The notes beneath the pieces are model-generated. The model did no database searches, had not been told where the DNA came from, and worked only from the letters and a program-made list of their open reading frames with translations. Positions 53,614 through 63,176 of a DNA stretch of 64,000 nt are shown here, piece after piece. Both the position numbers and the translations under genes were made by a program. Numbering within the stretch: position 1 is the first letter of the stretch; each line of letters starts with the position of its first letter. Origin of the DNA: an uncultured Bacteroidales bacterium (lineage in GTDB: Bacteria > Bacteroidota > Bacteroidia > Bacteroidales > Paludibacteraceae); assembly GCA_900316125.1 (NCBI GenBank), contig ONBO01000004.1:1-64000 (forward strand), in the 5' to 3' direction.

Positions 53614-54480
53614 ATGGAAACAAGTGAAATTCTAAAGAAAGTTCGTCAGGTTGAGATTAAGACCAGAGGCCTGTCACAGAATATCTTTGCAGGGCAGTAC
53701 CACACTGCCTTCAAAGGGCGTGGTATGGCGTTCTCAGAGGTCCGTGAGTATCAGCCGGGCGATGATGTCAGAAGCATTGACTGGAACGTCACCGCACGTT
53801 TCAACCGCCCCTATATCAAGATATTTGAGGAGGAGCGTGAACTTACGGTGATGCTCTTGATTGATGTTTCAGGCAGTGGCGTCTTTGGTACTGAAGGCAA
53901 TACCAAACGTCAGGTTATCACTGAGATAGCCGCTACACTTGCATTTTCCGCCATACAGAACAATGATAAGATAGGTGTTATATTCTTCTCAGACAAGATA
54001 GAGAAGTTCATAGCACCGCAGAAGGGTAAGAAGCATATCCTGTACATAATACGTGAGCTGCTTGAGTTCAAGCCAGAGAGCAGCAAGACTGACGTAGGCT
54101 GCGTGCTGCAGTATTTTACAAATGTTATTAAGAAACGTTGCACCGCATTCCTCATATCAGACTTTATAGCTCCTGAGTTTGAAAAAGCGCTTATGATAGC
54201 CTCCAAGAAGCATGATTTGGTGGCGCTTCAGGTTTATGACGCCAAGGATACCTTCCTTCCTGATGTAGGTCTGCTCAAGGTACAGGATTCTGAGAGCGGC
54301 CGTGTGATGTATGTGGACACATCAAATGACAGTGTGCGCAAACTCTACAGTGACAAGTGGCAACAGAGGCAGAGCACCATTAAGAGAAGCTTCTCAAAAA
54401 CGGGTGTGGATATGGTAAGCGTCTCCACATCAGAGGATTATGTGAAGGCTCTCATTGCTCTGTTCAGAATGAGAGGATAG
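53614..54480 (+). CDS. DUF58 domain protein of the bat cluster
   Basis: A 288-residue protein. The DUF58 signature GRGMAFSEVREYQPGDDVRS followed by IDWNVTARFNRPYIK is near residues 36-68. A VWA-like fold follows (LLIDVSGSGVFG carries a partial MIDAS DxSxS). Such proteins always accompany MoxR and are assumed to be its partners. No signal peptide; cytoplasmic. Confidence 0.94.
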   Translation: METSEILKKVRQVEIKTRGLSQNIFAGQYHTAFKGRGMAFSEVREYQPGDDVRSIDWNVTARFNRPYIKIFEEERELTVMLLIDVSGSGVFGTEGNTKRQVITEIAATLAFSAIQNNDKIGVIFFSDKIEKFIAPQKGKKHILYIIRELLEFKPESSKTDVGCVLQYFTNVIKKRCTAFLISDFIAPEFEKALMIASKKHDLVALQVYDAKDTFLPDVGLLKVQDSESGRVMYVDTSNDSVRKLYSDKWQQRQSTIKRSFSKTGVDMVSVSTSEDYVKALIALFRMRG

Positions 54481-54499
54481 TAAAAATCTGTAAACGTAA

Positions 54500-55471
54500 A
54501 TGAAAAAGTTAGAAACATTGTTTTGTCTGCTGGCGGTTACAGTGGCGACAGTGGCGCAGAGCTTTTCTGTATACGGCAAGCTGGATCCGTCAAAGATTGT
54601 GATTGGTGACCAGACCAAGCTCTCATACGAGCTTACACAAGACAAATCAGAGAGGGTTAGCTGCCCTGTGTTTTCTGATACCATAACCAAAGGCGTGGAG
54701 CTTGTAGAGACGCTGAAGCCGGACACCATTGATCTTGGCGGCGGCAGAATACAGGTGAACCTTAATTACATGGTCACCGCCTTTGACAGCGGCTTCTACT
54801 TCATACCTGCGCAGAAGTTTGTCTCTATAAATGACAGCGTGCAGTCAAAGCCGCTCGGGCTTCTGGTTGACACAGTGGAGACAGGCGAGCAGGCTGAGAT
54901 AAATCCTGTGAAGGATATTATGGACCCGCCGTTCCTTTGGAGTGAGTTCTTCTACTGGGCCGGCATAGTGGTGCTGGTGCTTCTTATCGTGGCTCTTATT
55001 ATTTACATGATAATGAGAGAGAGACTCAATAAGAAACTGGATTTTGTATTCCACAGAGAGGAGCCTGCAATTCCGCCATATCAGATTGCGCTGCAGCAGC
55101 TTGAGGAGATTAAGAGTGAGAAGGCATGGCAGGGCGGCGATATCAAGGCGTTCTACACCCGTGTCACCGATATTATGCGTGAGTACATGATGGGGCAGTT
55201 CTCCATTAACGCTATGGAGCTCACCACTGATGAAATCCTGACTCTAACCAAGAAGAATCCTGAGTTTGAGCAGGTTCGTCAGATACTAAAAGAGGTGCTT
55301 GAACTTTCAGACCTTGTGAAGTTTGCCAAGTTTGTGCCTCTTGAGGATGAGAATAACCGCTCAATGCTCAATGCGTTCGCCTTTGTGGAAAAGACAATGC
55401 CACAGCCTGAGCCAGAGGCCGATAAAGCTGGTGCTGAGGCTGGAACAGACGGAAAGGAGGGTGAAAAATGA
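54500..55471 (+). CDS. Bat-cluster membrane protein (DUF4381-like position)
   Basis: A 323-residue protein with a signal peptide (LFCLLAVTVATVAQS), a periplasmic domain and one strong transmembrane helix (FYWAGIVVLVLLIVALIIYMI, cut here to its core) near residues 150-172. A cytoplasmic helical part (AWQGGDIKAFYTRVTDIMRE) and an acidic tail follow. The gene position between DUF58 and batA matches the conserved cluster. It overlaps batA by 4 bp. Exact role unknown; it is assumed to be a structural partner of the VWA proteins. Confidence 0.75.
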   Translation: MKKLETLFCLLAVTVATVAQSFSVYGKLDPSKIVIGDQTKLSYELTQDKSERVSCPVFSDTITKGVELVETLKPDTIDLGGGRIQVNLNYMVTAFDSGFYFIPAQKFVSINDSVQSKPLGLLVDTVETGEQAEINPVKDIMDPPFLWSEFFYWAGIVVLVLLIVALIIYMIMRERLNKKLDFVFHREEPAIPPYQIALQQLEEIKSEKAWQGGDIKAFYTRVTDIMREYMMGQFSINAMELTTDEILTLTKKNPEFEQVRQILKEVLELSDLVKFAKFVPLEDENNRSMLNAFAFVEKTMPQPEPEADKAGAEAGTDGKEGEK

Positions 55472-56452
55472 CATTCGCAAGTCCGCTATGGTTCCTTATG
55501 CTGATTCTCCTTATACCGCTTATTGTGTGGTATGTGCTAAAGGAGAACACATTTAAGGCAAACATAATAATATCATCAACAGAGGCCTTTGAAAAGGCTC
55601 CTAAGCAGGCCGTGGTCTATCTACGTCACCTGCCGTTCATACTGTCAGTGCTGGCCTACACAGCCATGACGTTCGCTCTTGCGCGTCCGCAGATGAGTGA
55701 CAGCTGGAAGAACCAGACCACTGAGGGTATTGACATAATAATGTCACTTGACATATCATCAAGTATGCTTGCTGAGGACTTGAAACCTAACCGTCTTGAG
55801 GCGGCCAAAAAGGTTGCAACCCACTTTATTAACGGCAGACCTAATGACAACATAGGCGTAGTGCTTTTCTCAGGAGAGAGCTTCACACAGTGCCCGCTCA
55901 CCATTAACCATGCCCAACTCATAAATCTGCTCAGCGGTGCTAAGAGCGGCATGATAGAGGACGGTACTGCCATAGGTTCTGGTATTGCCACAGCGGTTAA
56001 CCGCCTGAAAGACAGCCAGGCTAAGTCAAAGGTTATTATTCTGCTTACTGACGGTTCAAACAACCGTGGAGAGATTTCCCCTATCACAGCAGGTGAGAAT
56101 TGCTGCTCGCGACTCAATACGCATCTACACCATAGGTGTGGGCAAGCAAGGCATGGCCCCTTATCCAGTACGCACACCGTACGGAATTCAGTATCAGGAT
56201 ATTGAGGTTGATATTGACGAGCCAACCTTGCAGCAGATTGCCAATGTTACAGGCGGCAAGTATTTCCGCGCCACAGACAATAAGTCACTGGAGCAGATAT
56301 ATGATGATATTGACACTCTTGAAAAGAGTATAATTAATGTAAAGGAGTTTAGCCAGAAAGAGGAGTTGTTCCACTGGTTCGCCCTCGCGGCCATACTGTT
56401 TATGGCGTGCAGCGTAGTGCTTAAAAACACAGTGCTGAGGTCAATCCCATAA
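55468..56452 (+). pseudogene. batA: batA (VWA-domain membrane protein), frameshifted
   Basis: The N-terminal frame (55468 on) encodes two membrane helices and a VWA domain with the MIDAS motif SLDISSSM and LLTDGSNNRGEIS, then runs out of phase to a stop at 56205. The remaining VWA part and final membrane helix are in the next frame (IAARDSIRIYTIGVGKQGM to the stop at 56452). The phase change is at GAGAATTGCT (56095-56104): one A fewer at 56098-56099 would restore A-G-E-I-A-A-R-D-S. It is either a real single-base insertion or an assembly error. batB downstream is intact and has the same fold. Confidence 0.85.
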
Positions 56453-56468
56453 GAATTCACCAGATATT

Positions 56469-57485
56469 ATGTTTAAGTTCGCTCATCCAGAAATATTATA
56501 TGCCCTGCTGCTTATACCAGTGCTAATTGCACTCTTCTATTACGGAGTGGTGGTTAAGGGCAGAAGACTCAAGAAGTTAGGTGAGAAGCGCCTGCTTACA
56601 GGGCTTATGCCGGAGGTTTCACATTGGCGCCCCAGAGTCAAGTTCTATATTTCAATTGCCGCCATGGCCTTAGCCATATTTGTGGCTGCAGGTCCTCAGT
56701 ACGGCACCAAGAAGGAGAAAATAAAGAAGAAGGGAGTGGAGATGATGGTCTGCATAGACGTGTCAAACTCCATGCTCGCGGACGATGTCAAGCCTGACCG
56801 TATGTCAAGAGCCAAACAGGTGCTTGGCCGTCTTATAGACAAACTTGAGAATGACAAGGTGGGGCTCATAGTCTTTGCCGGCGACAGTTACGTGCAGATG
56901 CCTATGACCACAGATGTGGGCAGCGCCAAGATGTTCCTTAACTCAATTAACCCAGGCATGGTTTCACTGCAGGGTACTGACATTGCGTCAGCCATAAGGA
57001 TGAGTCTTGGAATGTTCTCTGAAAAAGAGGGCGTGAGCCGCTCCATAATAATTATAACTGACGGTGAAGACCATGAGGCTGCGGCTGTTGACGCTGCAAA
57101 TTACGCTAAGCAGAATAATGTGACTGTTAATGTAATGGGTCTTGGAACACCTCAGGGCGGACCGATACCTATCAAAGGCACAAACAGCTTTAGAAAAGAC
57201 CGTCAGGGCAATGTTATTATAACAAAACTTAATGAGCAGATGTGCGCTGACATAGCGTCAGCAGGCGGTGGCGTGTATGTAAGAGCTGATAACGCCAATA
57301 ATGCCGTGCGTGCTCTCTCAAAGGAGCTTGACAAAATGTCAAAGAGTGACATGGAGACAGAGGTATTCTCAAACTTCCGCCAGCAGTACGCTCCGTTTGC
57401 TTTCATAGCTCTGATGCTTATCCTGCTTGAGCTTTGCATTATGGACAAGCAGAATCCGTTGTTAAAAAATGTAAAACTATTCTGA
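56469..57485 (+). CDS. batB: BatB, VWA-domain membrane protein
   Basis: A 338-residue protein with helices near the N-terminus (ILYALLLIPVLIALFYYG; VKFYISIAAMALAIFVAAG), a VWA domain with complete MIDAS (CIDVSNSM, the GTD loop and IIITDGEDHEA) and a C-terminal anchor helix (APFAFIALMLILLELCIM). The bat genes were named for aerotolerance in Bacteroides fragilis; deletion studies in other species give mixed support for that role. Confidence 0.94.
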   Translation: MFKFAHPEILYALLLIPVLIALFYYGVVVKGRRLKKLGEKRLLTGLMPEVSHWRPRVKFYISIAAMALAIFVAAGPQYGTKKEKIKKKGVEMMVCIDVSNSMLADDVKPDRMSRAKQVLGRLIDKLENDKVGLIVFAGDSYVQMPMTTDVGSAKMFLNSINPGMVSLQGTDIASAIRMSLGMFSEKEGVSRSIIIITDGEDHEAAAVDAANYAKQNNVTVNVMGLGTPQGGPIPIKGTNSFRKDRQGNVIITKLNEQMCADIASAGGGVYVRADNANNAVRALSKELDKMSKSDMETEVFSNFRQQYAPFAFIALMLILLELCIMDKQNPLLKNVKLF

Positions 57486-57486
57486 C

Positions 57487-58176
57487 ATGAAAAAAATATT
57501 GGGCTTTATAATTGCTGTGGCACTAATTTTGCCTGCAATATCCATGGCAGAAAACGCCAATCCTGACATCCGTAGCGGAAACCGTCTGTACCGTGACGGT
57601 AAGTTTGTGGAGAGTGAGACCGAGTACCGTAAGGGTTTGCAGAAGGATAACAAGAGCGTGGAGAGCTCCTATAACTTAGGTAACGCCCTCTACGGTCAAG
57701 GCAAGTACAAGGAGGCGGCTGACGCATTTAAGAACGCATCGGTGCTTACCAAGGATAAGGAGAAACTTGCTTCAATATACCATAACATGGGTAACTCCTA
57801 CTATAAGGCGGAGGATTACGGACAGAGTATTGAGGCGTATAAGAACTCTCTGAAGAATAATCCTAAGGATGAGGAGACAAGGTTCAATCTGGCCTTAGCG
57901 CAGCAGAAACTGCAACAGCAGCAGCAACAACAGCAGAATCAGGACCAGAACCAGGATCAGAACCAAGACCAGCAACAGCAGCAGCAAGAGCAGCAGCAGG
58001 AGCAGAAGGAAGACCAGCAGCAGCAACAACAGCAGCAACAGCAGGAGCAGAACCAAGACCAGATGGACAAGGAGACTGCCGAGCAGATACTGAACGCTTT
58101 TGCTGAGCAAGAGGAAGACACACAGGAAAAATTACAACAGAAACCTTCTCAGCGCAGTTTGGAGAAAGATTGGTGA
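57487..58176 (+). CDS. batC: BatC, TPR protein with a glutamine-rich tract
   Basis: A 229-residue exported protein (signal peptide FIIAVALILPAISMA). Three TPR units at residues ~25-130 (NPDIRSGNRLYRDGKFVESE; SSYNLGNALYGQGKYKEAAD) are followed by a ~55-residue tract of Gln with Asn/Asp/Glu (bases ~57900-58060), and a conserved tail (TAEQILNAFAEQEEDTQEK). It ends with an aromatic/charged tip (SLEKDW). The CAG/CAA repeat is prone to length change. Confidence 0.92.
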   Translation: MKKILGFIIAVALILPAISMAENANPDIRSGNRLYRDGKFVESETEYRKGLQKDNKSVESSYNLGNALYGQGKYKEAADAFKNASVLTKDKEKLASIYHNMGNSYYKAEDYGQSIEAYKNSLKNNPKDEETRFNLALAQQKLQQQQQQQQNQDQNQDQNQDQQQQQQEQQQEQKEDQQQQQQQQQQEQNQDQMDKETAEQILNAFAEQEEDTQEKLQQKPSQRSLEKDW

Positions 58177-58177
58177 T

Positions 58178-60022
58178 ATGAAAAGGATATTTATGGCAAT
58201 ATTGTGGCTCACGGCAGCCACACTCACTTGGGCGGCTGATGTTGAGTTCAGCGCCCAGGCCCCTTCATCAGTGGTGGTTGGAAACCGCTTTAGCGTTTCT
58301 TATACGGTCAATCAGGAATGTAAGGACTTTAGAGCTCCTGAAATGCCTGATTTTGAAATTCTTATGGGACCGTCAACATCGCGTAGCTCTAGTGTGAGCA
58401 TCATAAACGGCAGCGTGAACAAGTCAATGACAGTTACATTCACGTTTGTGCTTATGGCAAACACACCTGGTAAATATACAATACCAGGTGCCACCGTATA
58501 TGTAAAGAATGACAGATACACATCCAACGCCCTGTCTATAAACGTATTGCCAGCTGATGACGCCTCAAAACTCCAGCAGAGCCAGGGCGGCAGCTCATCA
58601 CAGCAGGGTGGTGGCGGCTCGCTTAACAATAAGGATTCACAGTCATCACTAAGCGGTACAAACCAGATGTTTGTGCGCCAGATTGTGTCCAAGACCAAGG
58701 TGTATGAGCAGGAGGCCTTCCTTATAACATACAAGCTCTACACCAGATACAATGTACGTGACATTGCCAACGTTAAGTTCCCTGAGTACAAAGGCTTCTA
58801 CGTTCAGGATATTGACCTGGATGTGAACCGCCAGTTTGTAACTGAGCACTATAACGGCCTCAATTATAACACTATAGTTCTTAAGCAGGCGCTTCTCTAT
58901 CCGCAGCATTCAGGTAAGATAGAGATAGAGAGCGGACAGCTTGACGCTGTGATAGTGGAGCGTGTCTCTAACCACTCTCAGGGTATTTTTGACGGCTTCT
59001 TTGATTCCTACAGAGATGTAAAGAAGAGCCTCAAAATACCGTCTGCCACCATCGATGTCAAGCCTCTGCCAGCTGGTGCGCCTAAGAGCTTTAACGGAGC
59101 TGTAGGTAAGTTTGATATTAAGAGCAACATCAGCACTCAGGAACTTAAAGCTAATGACGCTGTGACACTTACACTTGACATTAGCGGTACAGGTAACCTG
59201 AAACTGCTCAAGAATCCAAAGATTACCTTCCCTGCAGACTTTGACGTATATGACCCTAAGGTGGACAACAACGTGAAAATCACACCTGCAGGTGCTTCTG
59301 GTACAAGACATATAGAGTATCTTGCCATTCCACGTTTTGGCGGTGATTTTGTAATTGAGAGCACAGAGTTCTCATGGTTTGACCCTGCCGCAGAGCAGTA
59401 CAAGACCCTTAAGACTCCGTTCTATAATATAAAGGTTGACGGCAGTGCTGACCAGACTCAGGTTATCACCACTGGCACAGCGTCACAGAAGGAGAGTGTG
59501 CGTAACTTAGGCAGTGACATCCGCCATATACACTCCGATTCTGAGCTGAAACCTGCCGGTGACGGTTTCTTCGGCACACTTGGATTTGTGGCCGGATACC
59601 TGATTCCTATCGTGGTGTTTGTGCTTCTGCTCATTATTCTGCGTAAGCAGGCACGTGAGAATGCAAACATAGCTCTCAAGCGCACCAAGCGTGCAAGCAA
59701 GGTGGCCACAAAGCGCCTCAAGAGTGCCGCCAAGTTTATGAAGGCTGATGACAAGCCTCACTTCTATGAGGAGACAATGAAGGCCCTGTGGGGTTACCTG
59801 GGAGATAAGCTCTCAATAGCCCAGTCAGAGCTTACTAAGGATAATGTGAGTGAGAAACTCGCAGCCAAGGGCGTGGATGAGGAGACTGTCAAGGAGTTCC
59901 TTGGCACTCTTCAGGATTGTGAGTTCGCCCGCTTCTCATCTGTGGCTGATGAGAGCCTCTCTATGAAGAGCATCTATAACAGAGCCTCAGATCTTATTGG
60001 AAAATTGGAGGATAAGCTATGA
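58178..60022 (+). CDS. batD: BatD, oxygen-tolerance family membrane protein
   Basis: A 614-residue protein; ATG 58178 gives the signal peptide KRIFMAILWLTAATLTWAA, whereas an upstream frame extension overlaps batC and has no signal. The long periplasmic region consists of Ig-like beta domains (VSYTVNQECKDFRAPEMPDF; VGNRFS). A transmembrane helix lies near residues 475-500 (VAGYLIPIVVFVLLLIIL), then a cytoplasmic helical domain. Its end overlaps batE by 4 bp. It presumably assembles BatA/BatB/BatC in the membrane. Confidence 0.93.
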   Translation: MKRIFMAILWLTAATLTWAADVEFSAQAPSSVVVGNRFSVSYTVNQECKDFRAPEMPDFEILMGPSTSRSSSVSIINGSVNKSMTVTFTFVLMANTPGKYTIPGATVYVKNDRYTSNALSINVLPADDASKLQQSQGGSSSQQGGGGSLNNKDSQSSLSGTNQMFVRQIVSKTKVYEQEAFLITYKLYTRYNVRDIANVKFPEYKGFYVQDIDLDVNRQFVTEHYNGLNYNTIVLKQALLYPQHSGKIEIESGQLDAVIVERVSNHSQGIFDGFFDSYRDVKKSLKIPSATIDVKPLPAGAPKSFNGAVGKFDIKSNISTQELKANDAVTLTLDISGTGNLKLLKNPKITFPADFDVYDPKVDNNVKITPAGASGTRHIEYLAIPRFGGDFVIESTEFSWFDPAAEQYKTLKTPFYNIKVDGSADQTQVITTGTASQKESVRNLGSDIRHIHSDSELKPAGDGFFGTLGFVAGYLIPIVVFVLLLIILRKQARENANIALKRTKRASKVATKRLKSAAKFMKADDKPHFYEETMKALWGYLGDKLSIAQSELTKDNVSEKLAAKGVDEETVKEFLGTLQDCEFARFSSVADESLSMKSIYNRASDLIGKLEDKL

Positions 60023-60765
60023 AACTAAAGAGTATATTTTCACTTGCTTTGGCTGTGGTGGCGTTGAGCTGCCACGCCGGTGATATGCAGAAGGCCGCCG
60101 AGTACTACAGCCAGGGTGACTATGAGCAGAGTGTGGAGGAGTACGAGTCTATTTTGGCATCGGGGTTGGAGAGCTCTACACTATATTATAACCTTGGTAA
60201 TTCATATTTCAGACTTGGCAAAGTATCAAAGGCCATAATTAACTATGAGCGTGCGCTAAAGGTTGACCCTACAAATGAGGACGCCCGCCATAACCTTGAG
60301 TTTGCCAAGGAGCGTACCGTGGATAAGATAGACGAGCCTGAGCAGATGTTTATCTCTCGCTGGTGGGGTAATGTCAGGAATCTGGCCTCCGCCGATGTCT
60401 GGTCTTTCTCATCCATTGCCCTTTTCTCTCTGTTTGTGATTGGTCTGCTGTGCTACATATTTGCCAGAAGACTCTCTCTGAGGAAGTGTGGATTTGCCGT
60501 GTCAGTGGTGGCGCTGTTTTTCTCTGCTGTCACACTGGTGCTGGCCTATCAGCAGAACGCCATTCAGGCAGACAACACCCATGCCATTATATTTGCTCCT
60601 ACCGTAACCATTAAGAGCACACCAGATGTCAGCGGTACAGACCTCTTCATATTGCATGAGGGTACTAAGGTTGAGATTCTTGAGTATGTGGGCTCTTGGG
60701 CAGAGATAATGACCGAGGATGGTAGCAAGGGTTGGATAGATGTTAACGCAATAGAGATTATCTGA
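60019..60765 (+). CDS. batE: BatE, TPR plus SH3-like domain protein
   Basis: A 248-residue protein with a signal peptide, two to three TPRs (STLYYNLGNSYFRLGKVSKA; INYERALKVDPTNEDAR) and two hydrophobic helices (~132-180). The C-terminal bacterial-SH3 module (APTVTIKSTPDVSGTDLFIL; VEILEYVGSWAEIM) probably binds peptidoglycan peptides. Last bat gene, one base before the PAP2 gene. Confidence 0.92.
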   Translation: MKLKSIFSLALAVVALSCHAGDMQKAAEYYSQGDYEQSVEEYESILASGLESSTLYYNLGNSYFRLGKVSKAIINYERALKVDPTNEDARHNLEFAKERTVDKIDEPEQMFISRWWGNVRNLASADVWSFSSIALFSLFVIGLLCYIFARRLSLRKCGFAVSVVALFFSAVTLVLAYQQNAIQADNTHAIIFAPTVTIKSTPDVSGTDLFILHEGTKVEILEYVGSWAEIMTEDGSKGWIDVNAIEII

Positions 60766-60766
60766 T

Positions 60767-61498
60767 ATGGAGCAGTTTCTACAGATTTGGTGCTCAATAC
60801 TTGATACGCTTGATCAGTTTGACAAATCAATACTTTTAAGTATAAACGGCGCTCATAATGGTTTTTTTGACGCCTTTATGTTTTGGATTTCAGACAAGTG
60901 GATTTGGGTGCCTCTGTATGTCTCCATTCTCTACATTATAATAAAGAACAAAAGGACTGAGACCATTTTCATTGTATTAGGTGTTGTGCTCACGGTGCTG
61001 TTCTGTGATCAGTTCTCATCATCGCTGTGCAAGCCGCTGTTTCACCGTTTCCGTCCGGCACAAGACCCTCAGATAGGTGCTCTTGTTCACACCGTATGCG
61101 GGTTTAAGTGTGACTTGTACGGCTTTATTTCATCACATGCCGCTAATACAGTAGGCGTTGCTTTGTTCTTCACGCTACTCTTCAGAAACAAGGTGTTCGG
61201 CTTCACAATATTCACGTGGGCTTTTCTTAACTGCTACTCCAGAATCTACTTGGGTGTTCACTATATGGGAGACATTCTCTGCGGAGCTATCGTAGGCGCA
61301 CTGTTTGGCTGGTTGTGCTACTGGCTCCACGGCTTGATGCTTTCATGGATGCCTCAGTTCCGCTATACGCAGCACCGTACAAACAGCCGCTCAAATGTTG
61401 ATTTCCCTGATGAAGCAATGCTGCCGTTCTATTGGACATACGCAGTATCACTTTTCATTATTGCTGTTTTTGCGGGGCAAAACATCTTTTTCTGTTAA
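60767..61498 (+). CDS. PAP2-family membrane phosphatase
   Basis: A 243-residue polytopic protein with the three phosphatase motifs K-x6-RP (CKPLFHRFRP), SSHA (FISSHAANTVG) and SRx5Hx3D (YSRIYLGVHYMGD). It probably dephosphorylates undecaprenyl-pyrophosphate or a lipid phosphate such as lipid A. One base separates it from batE, so it shares the transcript. Confidence 0.94.
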   Translation: MEQFLQIWCSILDTLDQFDKSILLSINGAHNGFFDAFMFWISDKWIWVPLYVSILYIIIKNKRTETIFIVLGVVLTVLFCDQFSSSLCKPLFHRFRPAQDPQIGALVHTVCGFKCDLYGFISSHAANTVGVALFFTLLFRNKVFGFTIFTWAFLNCYSRIYLGVHYMGDILCGAIVGALFGWLCYWLHGLMLSWMPQFRYTQHRTNSRSNVDFPDEAMLPFYWTYAVSLFIIAVFAGQNIFFC

Positions 61499-61500
61499 AA

Positions 61501-61549
61501 TTACCACTTTTGGGCGCTTTTATTTGCACACCTCAAAAAAAAGTGGTAA
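61501..61549. promoter_or_regulatory. Inverted repeat flanking the promoter region of the small HTH gene
   Basis: TTACCACTTTT (61501-61511) and AAAAGTGGTAA (61539-61549): exact 11-bp complement with a 27-bp interval that contains a TTTATTTGC -7-like box (61519-61527). It may be an operator pair for autoregulation of the downstream DNA-binding protein, or a terminator for the bat/PAP2 operon; no long T-run follows. Confidence 0.6.
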
Positions 61550-61597
61550 ATTAGATGCACGAAACATTACAATTTAACCACTAAATCAGATAAAGTT

Positions 61598-61861
61598 ATG
61601 GTAAAGCAATTAACATTTAATCAGTTACGTAGAATTAAGGACTATTTGCCTGATGGTAGTATGAAAGTTATTGCAGAGGAGCTTGGCATAGCTCCTGACA
61701 CAGTGAGAAACTACTTTGGCGGGCAGAACTTTGATGAGGGTAAATCATGCGGTTTTCATATAGAGCAGGGGCCTGACGGCGGTATTGTTACTCTTGATGA
61801 CACAAGAATACTTGATCTGGCGCTTGAAATCCTCTATTTTGACGGAACGCTGAAGTTTTAA
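61598..61861 (+). CDS. Small HTH-like putative DNA-binding protein
   Basis: An 87-residue protein. Residues 5-40 look like a helix-turn-helix (FNQLRRIKDYLPDGSMKVIA followed by EELGIAPDTVRNYFGG). The remainder is acidic with a beta hairpin (GGIVTLDDTRILDLALEIL). I have seen similar small proteins in Bacteroidales without a named function. Promoter region carries the 11-bp inverted repeat. Confidence 0.7.
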   Translation: MVKQLTFNQLRRIKDYLPDGSMKVIAEELGIAPDTVRNYFGGQNFDEGKSCGFHIEQGPDGGIVTLDDTRILDLALEILYFDGTLKF

Positions 61862-61871
61862 TTCTAAATCC

Positions 61872-61938
61872 AATTGAGAGTTGAGAGTTGAGAATTGAGA
61901 GTTTTAATTTTCAACTTTCAACTCTCAATTTTTTTTGT
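61872..61938. terminator. Bidirectional terminator between the HTH gene and dapL
   Basis: AATTGAGAGTTGA (61872-61884) and TCAACTCTCAATT (61918-61930) form a perfect 13-bp stem, with further imperfect TTGAGAG repeats in the loop. T-run at 61929-61937 in the plus direction. It serves the convergent genes on both sides. Confidence 0.82.
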
Positions 61939-61940
61939 TT

Positions 61941-63173
61941 TTACCCCATCCACTTCTTGAATCTCTTCATCGCTTCTTCCGTGTTCTCACGGCTGTTGAA
62001 GCCTGTAAAACGGAAGTATCCGGCTCCAAGTTTTCCAAATCCGTCACCAGGGATGCAAACCACCTCAGCATCATAGAGCAGTTCCTGGAAGAAACGCCAT
62101 GAATCCTTTTTATACGGGGTCTTGACCCAGATGTTTGGTGAGTTTATGCCACCGTACACGTCAAGTCCAAGTGAAGTTAGCTCCTCACGTATTATGGCGG
62201 CGTTAGTCATGTAGTAGTCAATAATCTCTTTGTACTGCTTTTGCCCCTCCTTGGTGTACATGGCCTCGGCACCTCTCTGCACCACGTATGATGTGCCGTT
62301 GTAGTATGTGGTCATACGCCTGTTCCACAGTCCGTTAACACGTAGCACCTCTCCATTCATTGTGTAGCCTATGATATCTTTAGGCACCACAGTGTAGGAG
62401 CATCTCAGCCCTGTGAAACCTGCAGTCTTGGAGTAGCTGCGTATCTCTATGGCGCACTTTTTGGCGCCCTTTATTTCATAAATGGAGTGGGGGATGTTAT
62501 CCTCACGTATATAGGCTGAGTATGCGCCGTCATAAATTATAATAGCCTTGTTTTCAAGCGCATAGTCAACCCACACCTTCAGCTGGTCCTTGGTCAGGGC
62601 AATGCCTGTAGGGTTGTTAGGGTAGCAGAGGTATATAATGTCAACCTTCTCAGCCGGCAGCTGCGGCACAAATCCGTTCTCCTCAGTGCATGGAATGTAG
62701 ACAATGTTGCTCCAGATGTCATCATCGGTGAGATAGCCGGAGCGTCCGCCCATGATGGCGGCGTTCTCATACACAGGGTATACAGGGTCAGTGATGGCAA
62801 TGATATTGTCACGTCCGAATATGTGGCCTATGTTACCCACGTCACTCTTGGATCCGTCACTAATGAAAATCTCATCAGCAGAGAGATTTACGCCGCGAGT
62901 CTGGTACTCATATTTCAAAATCTTTTCAATTAGGAAACGGTAGCCGCACTCAGGGCCGTATCCGCGGAAAGTCTTAACGTCCGCCAGCTCAGCCACAGCG
63001 TTCTGCATGGCACGGATGACAGCATCGGGGAGGGGGCGTGAAACATCACCCTGCCCCAGGCGGATGACATCAGCCTCAGGATGTATCACCTTGTGAGCGT
63101 TAATCTTCTGCTCAATCTCATTAAAGACGTAATACTCTGGAAGTTTAAGATAGTTCTCGTTTACTAGTGCCAT
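61941..63173 (-). CDS. dapL: LL-diaminopimelate aminotransferase
   Basis: A 410-residue PLP enzyme that converts tetrahydrodipicolinate directly to LL-diaminopimelate for lysine and peptidoglycan. ATG 63173 (MALVNENYLKLPEYYVF) matches the family start; an upstream TAC-rich extension overlaps the promoter. Seen: IRLGQGDVSRPLPDAVI, the PLP region SDGSKSDVGNI, LCYPNNPTGIA, and Schiff-base Lys in EIRSYSKTAGFTGLR. Length and motifs match DapL. Confidence 0.96.
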   Translation of the reverse strand: MALVNENYLKLPEYYVFNEIEQKINAHKVIHPEADVIRLGQGDVSRPLPDAVIRAMQNAVAELADVKTFRGYGPECGYRFLIEKILKYEYQTRGVNLSADEIFISDGSKSDVGNIGHIFGRDNIIAITDPVYPVYENAAIMGGRSGYLTDDDIWSNIVYIPCTEENGFVPQLPAEKVDIIYLCYPNNPTGIALTKDQLKVWVDYALENKAIIIYDGAYSAYIREDNIPHSIYEIKGAKKCAIEIRSYSKTAGFTGLRCSYTVVPKDIIGYTMNGEVLRVNGLWNRRMTTYYNGTSYVVQRGAEAMYTKEGQKQYKEIIDYYMTNAAIIREELTSLGLDVYGGINSPNIWVKTPYKKDSWRFFQELLYDAEVVCIPGDGFGKLGAGYFRFTGFNSRENTEEAMKRFKKWMG

Positions 63174-63176
63174 AAC

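Noticed and set aside
57895-58110. Leucine/valine-rich minus-strand frame opposite batC that looks like a membrane protein
   Set aside because: It is the antisense of the CAG/CAA glutamine tract; hydrophobicity is a by-product.
58100-58177. Longer BatD start overlapping batC
   Set aside because: The extra residues are an out-of-phase reading of the batC tail and would hide the signal peptide; ATG 58178 gives a normal one.
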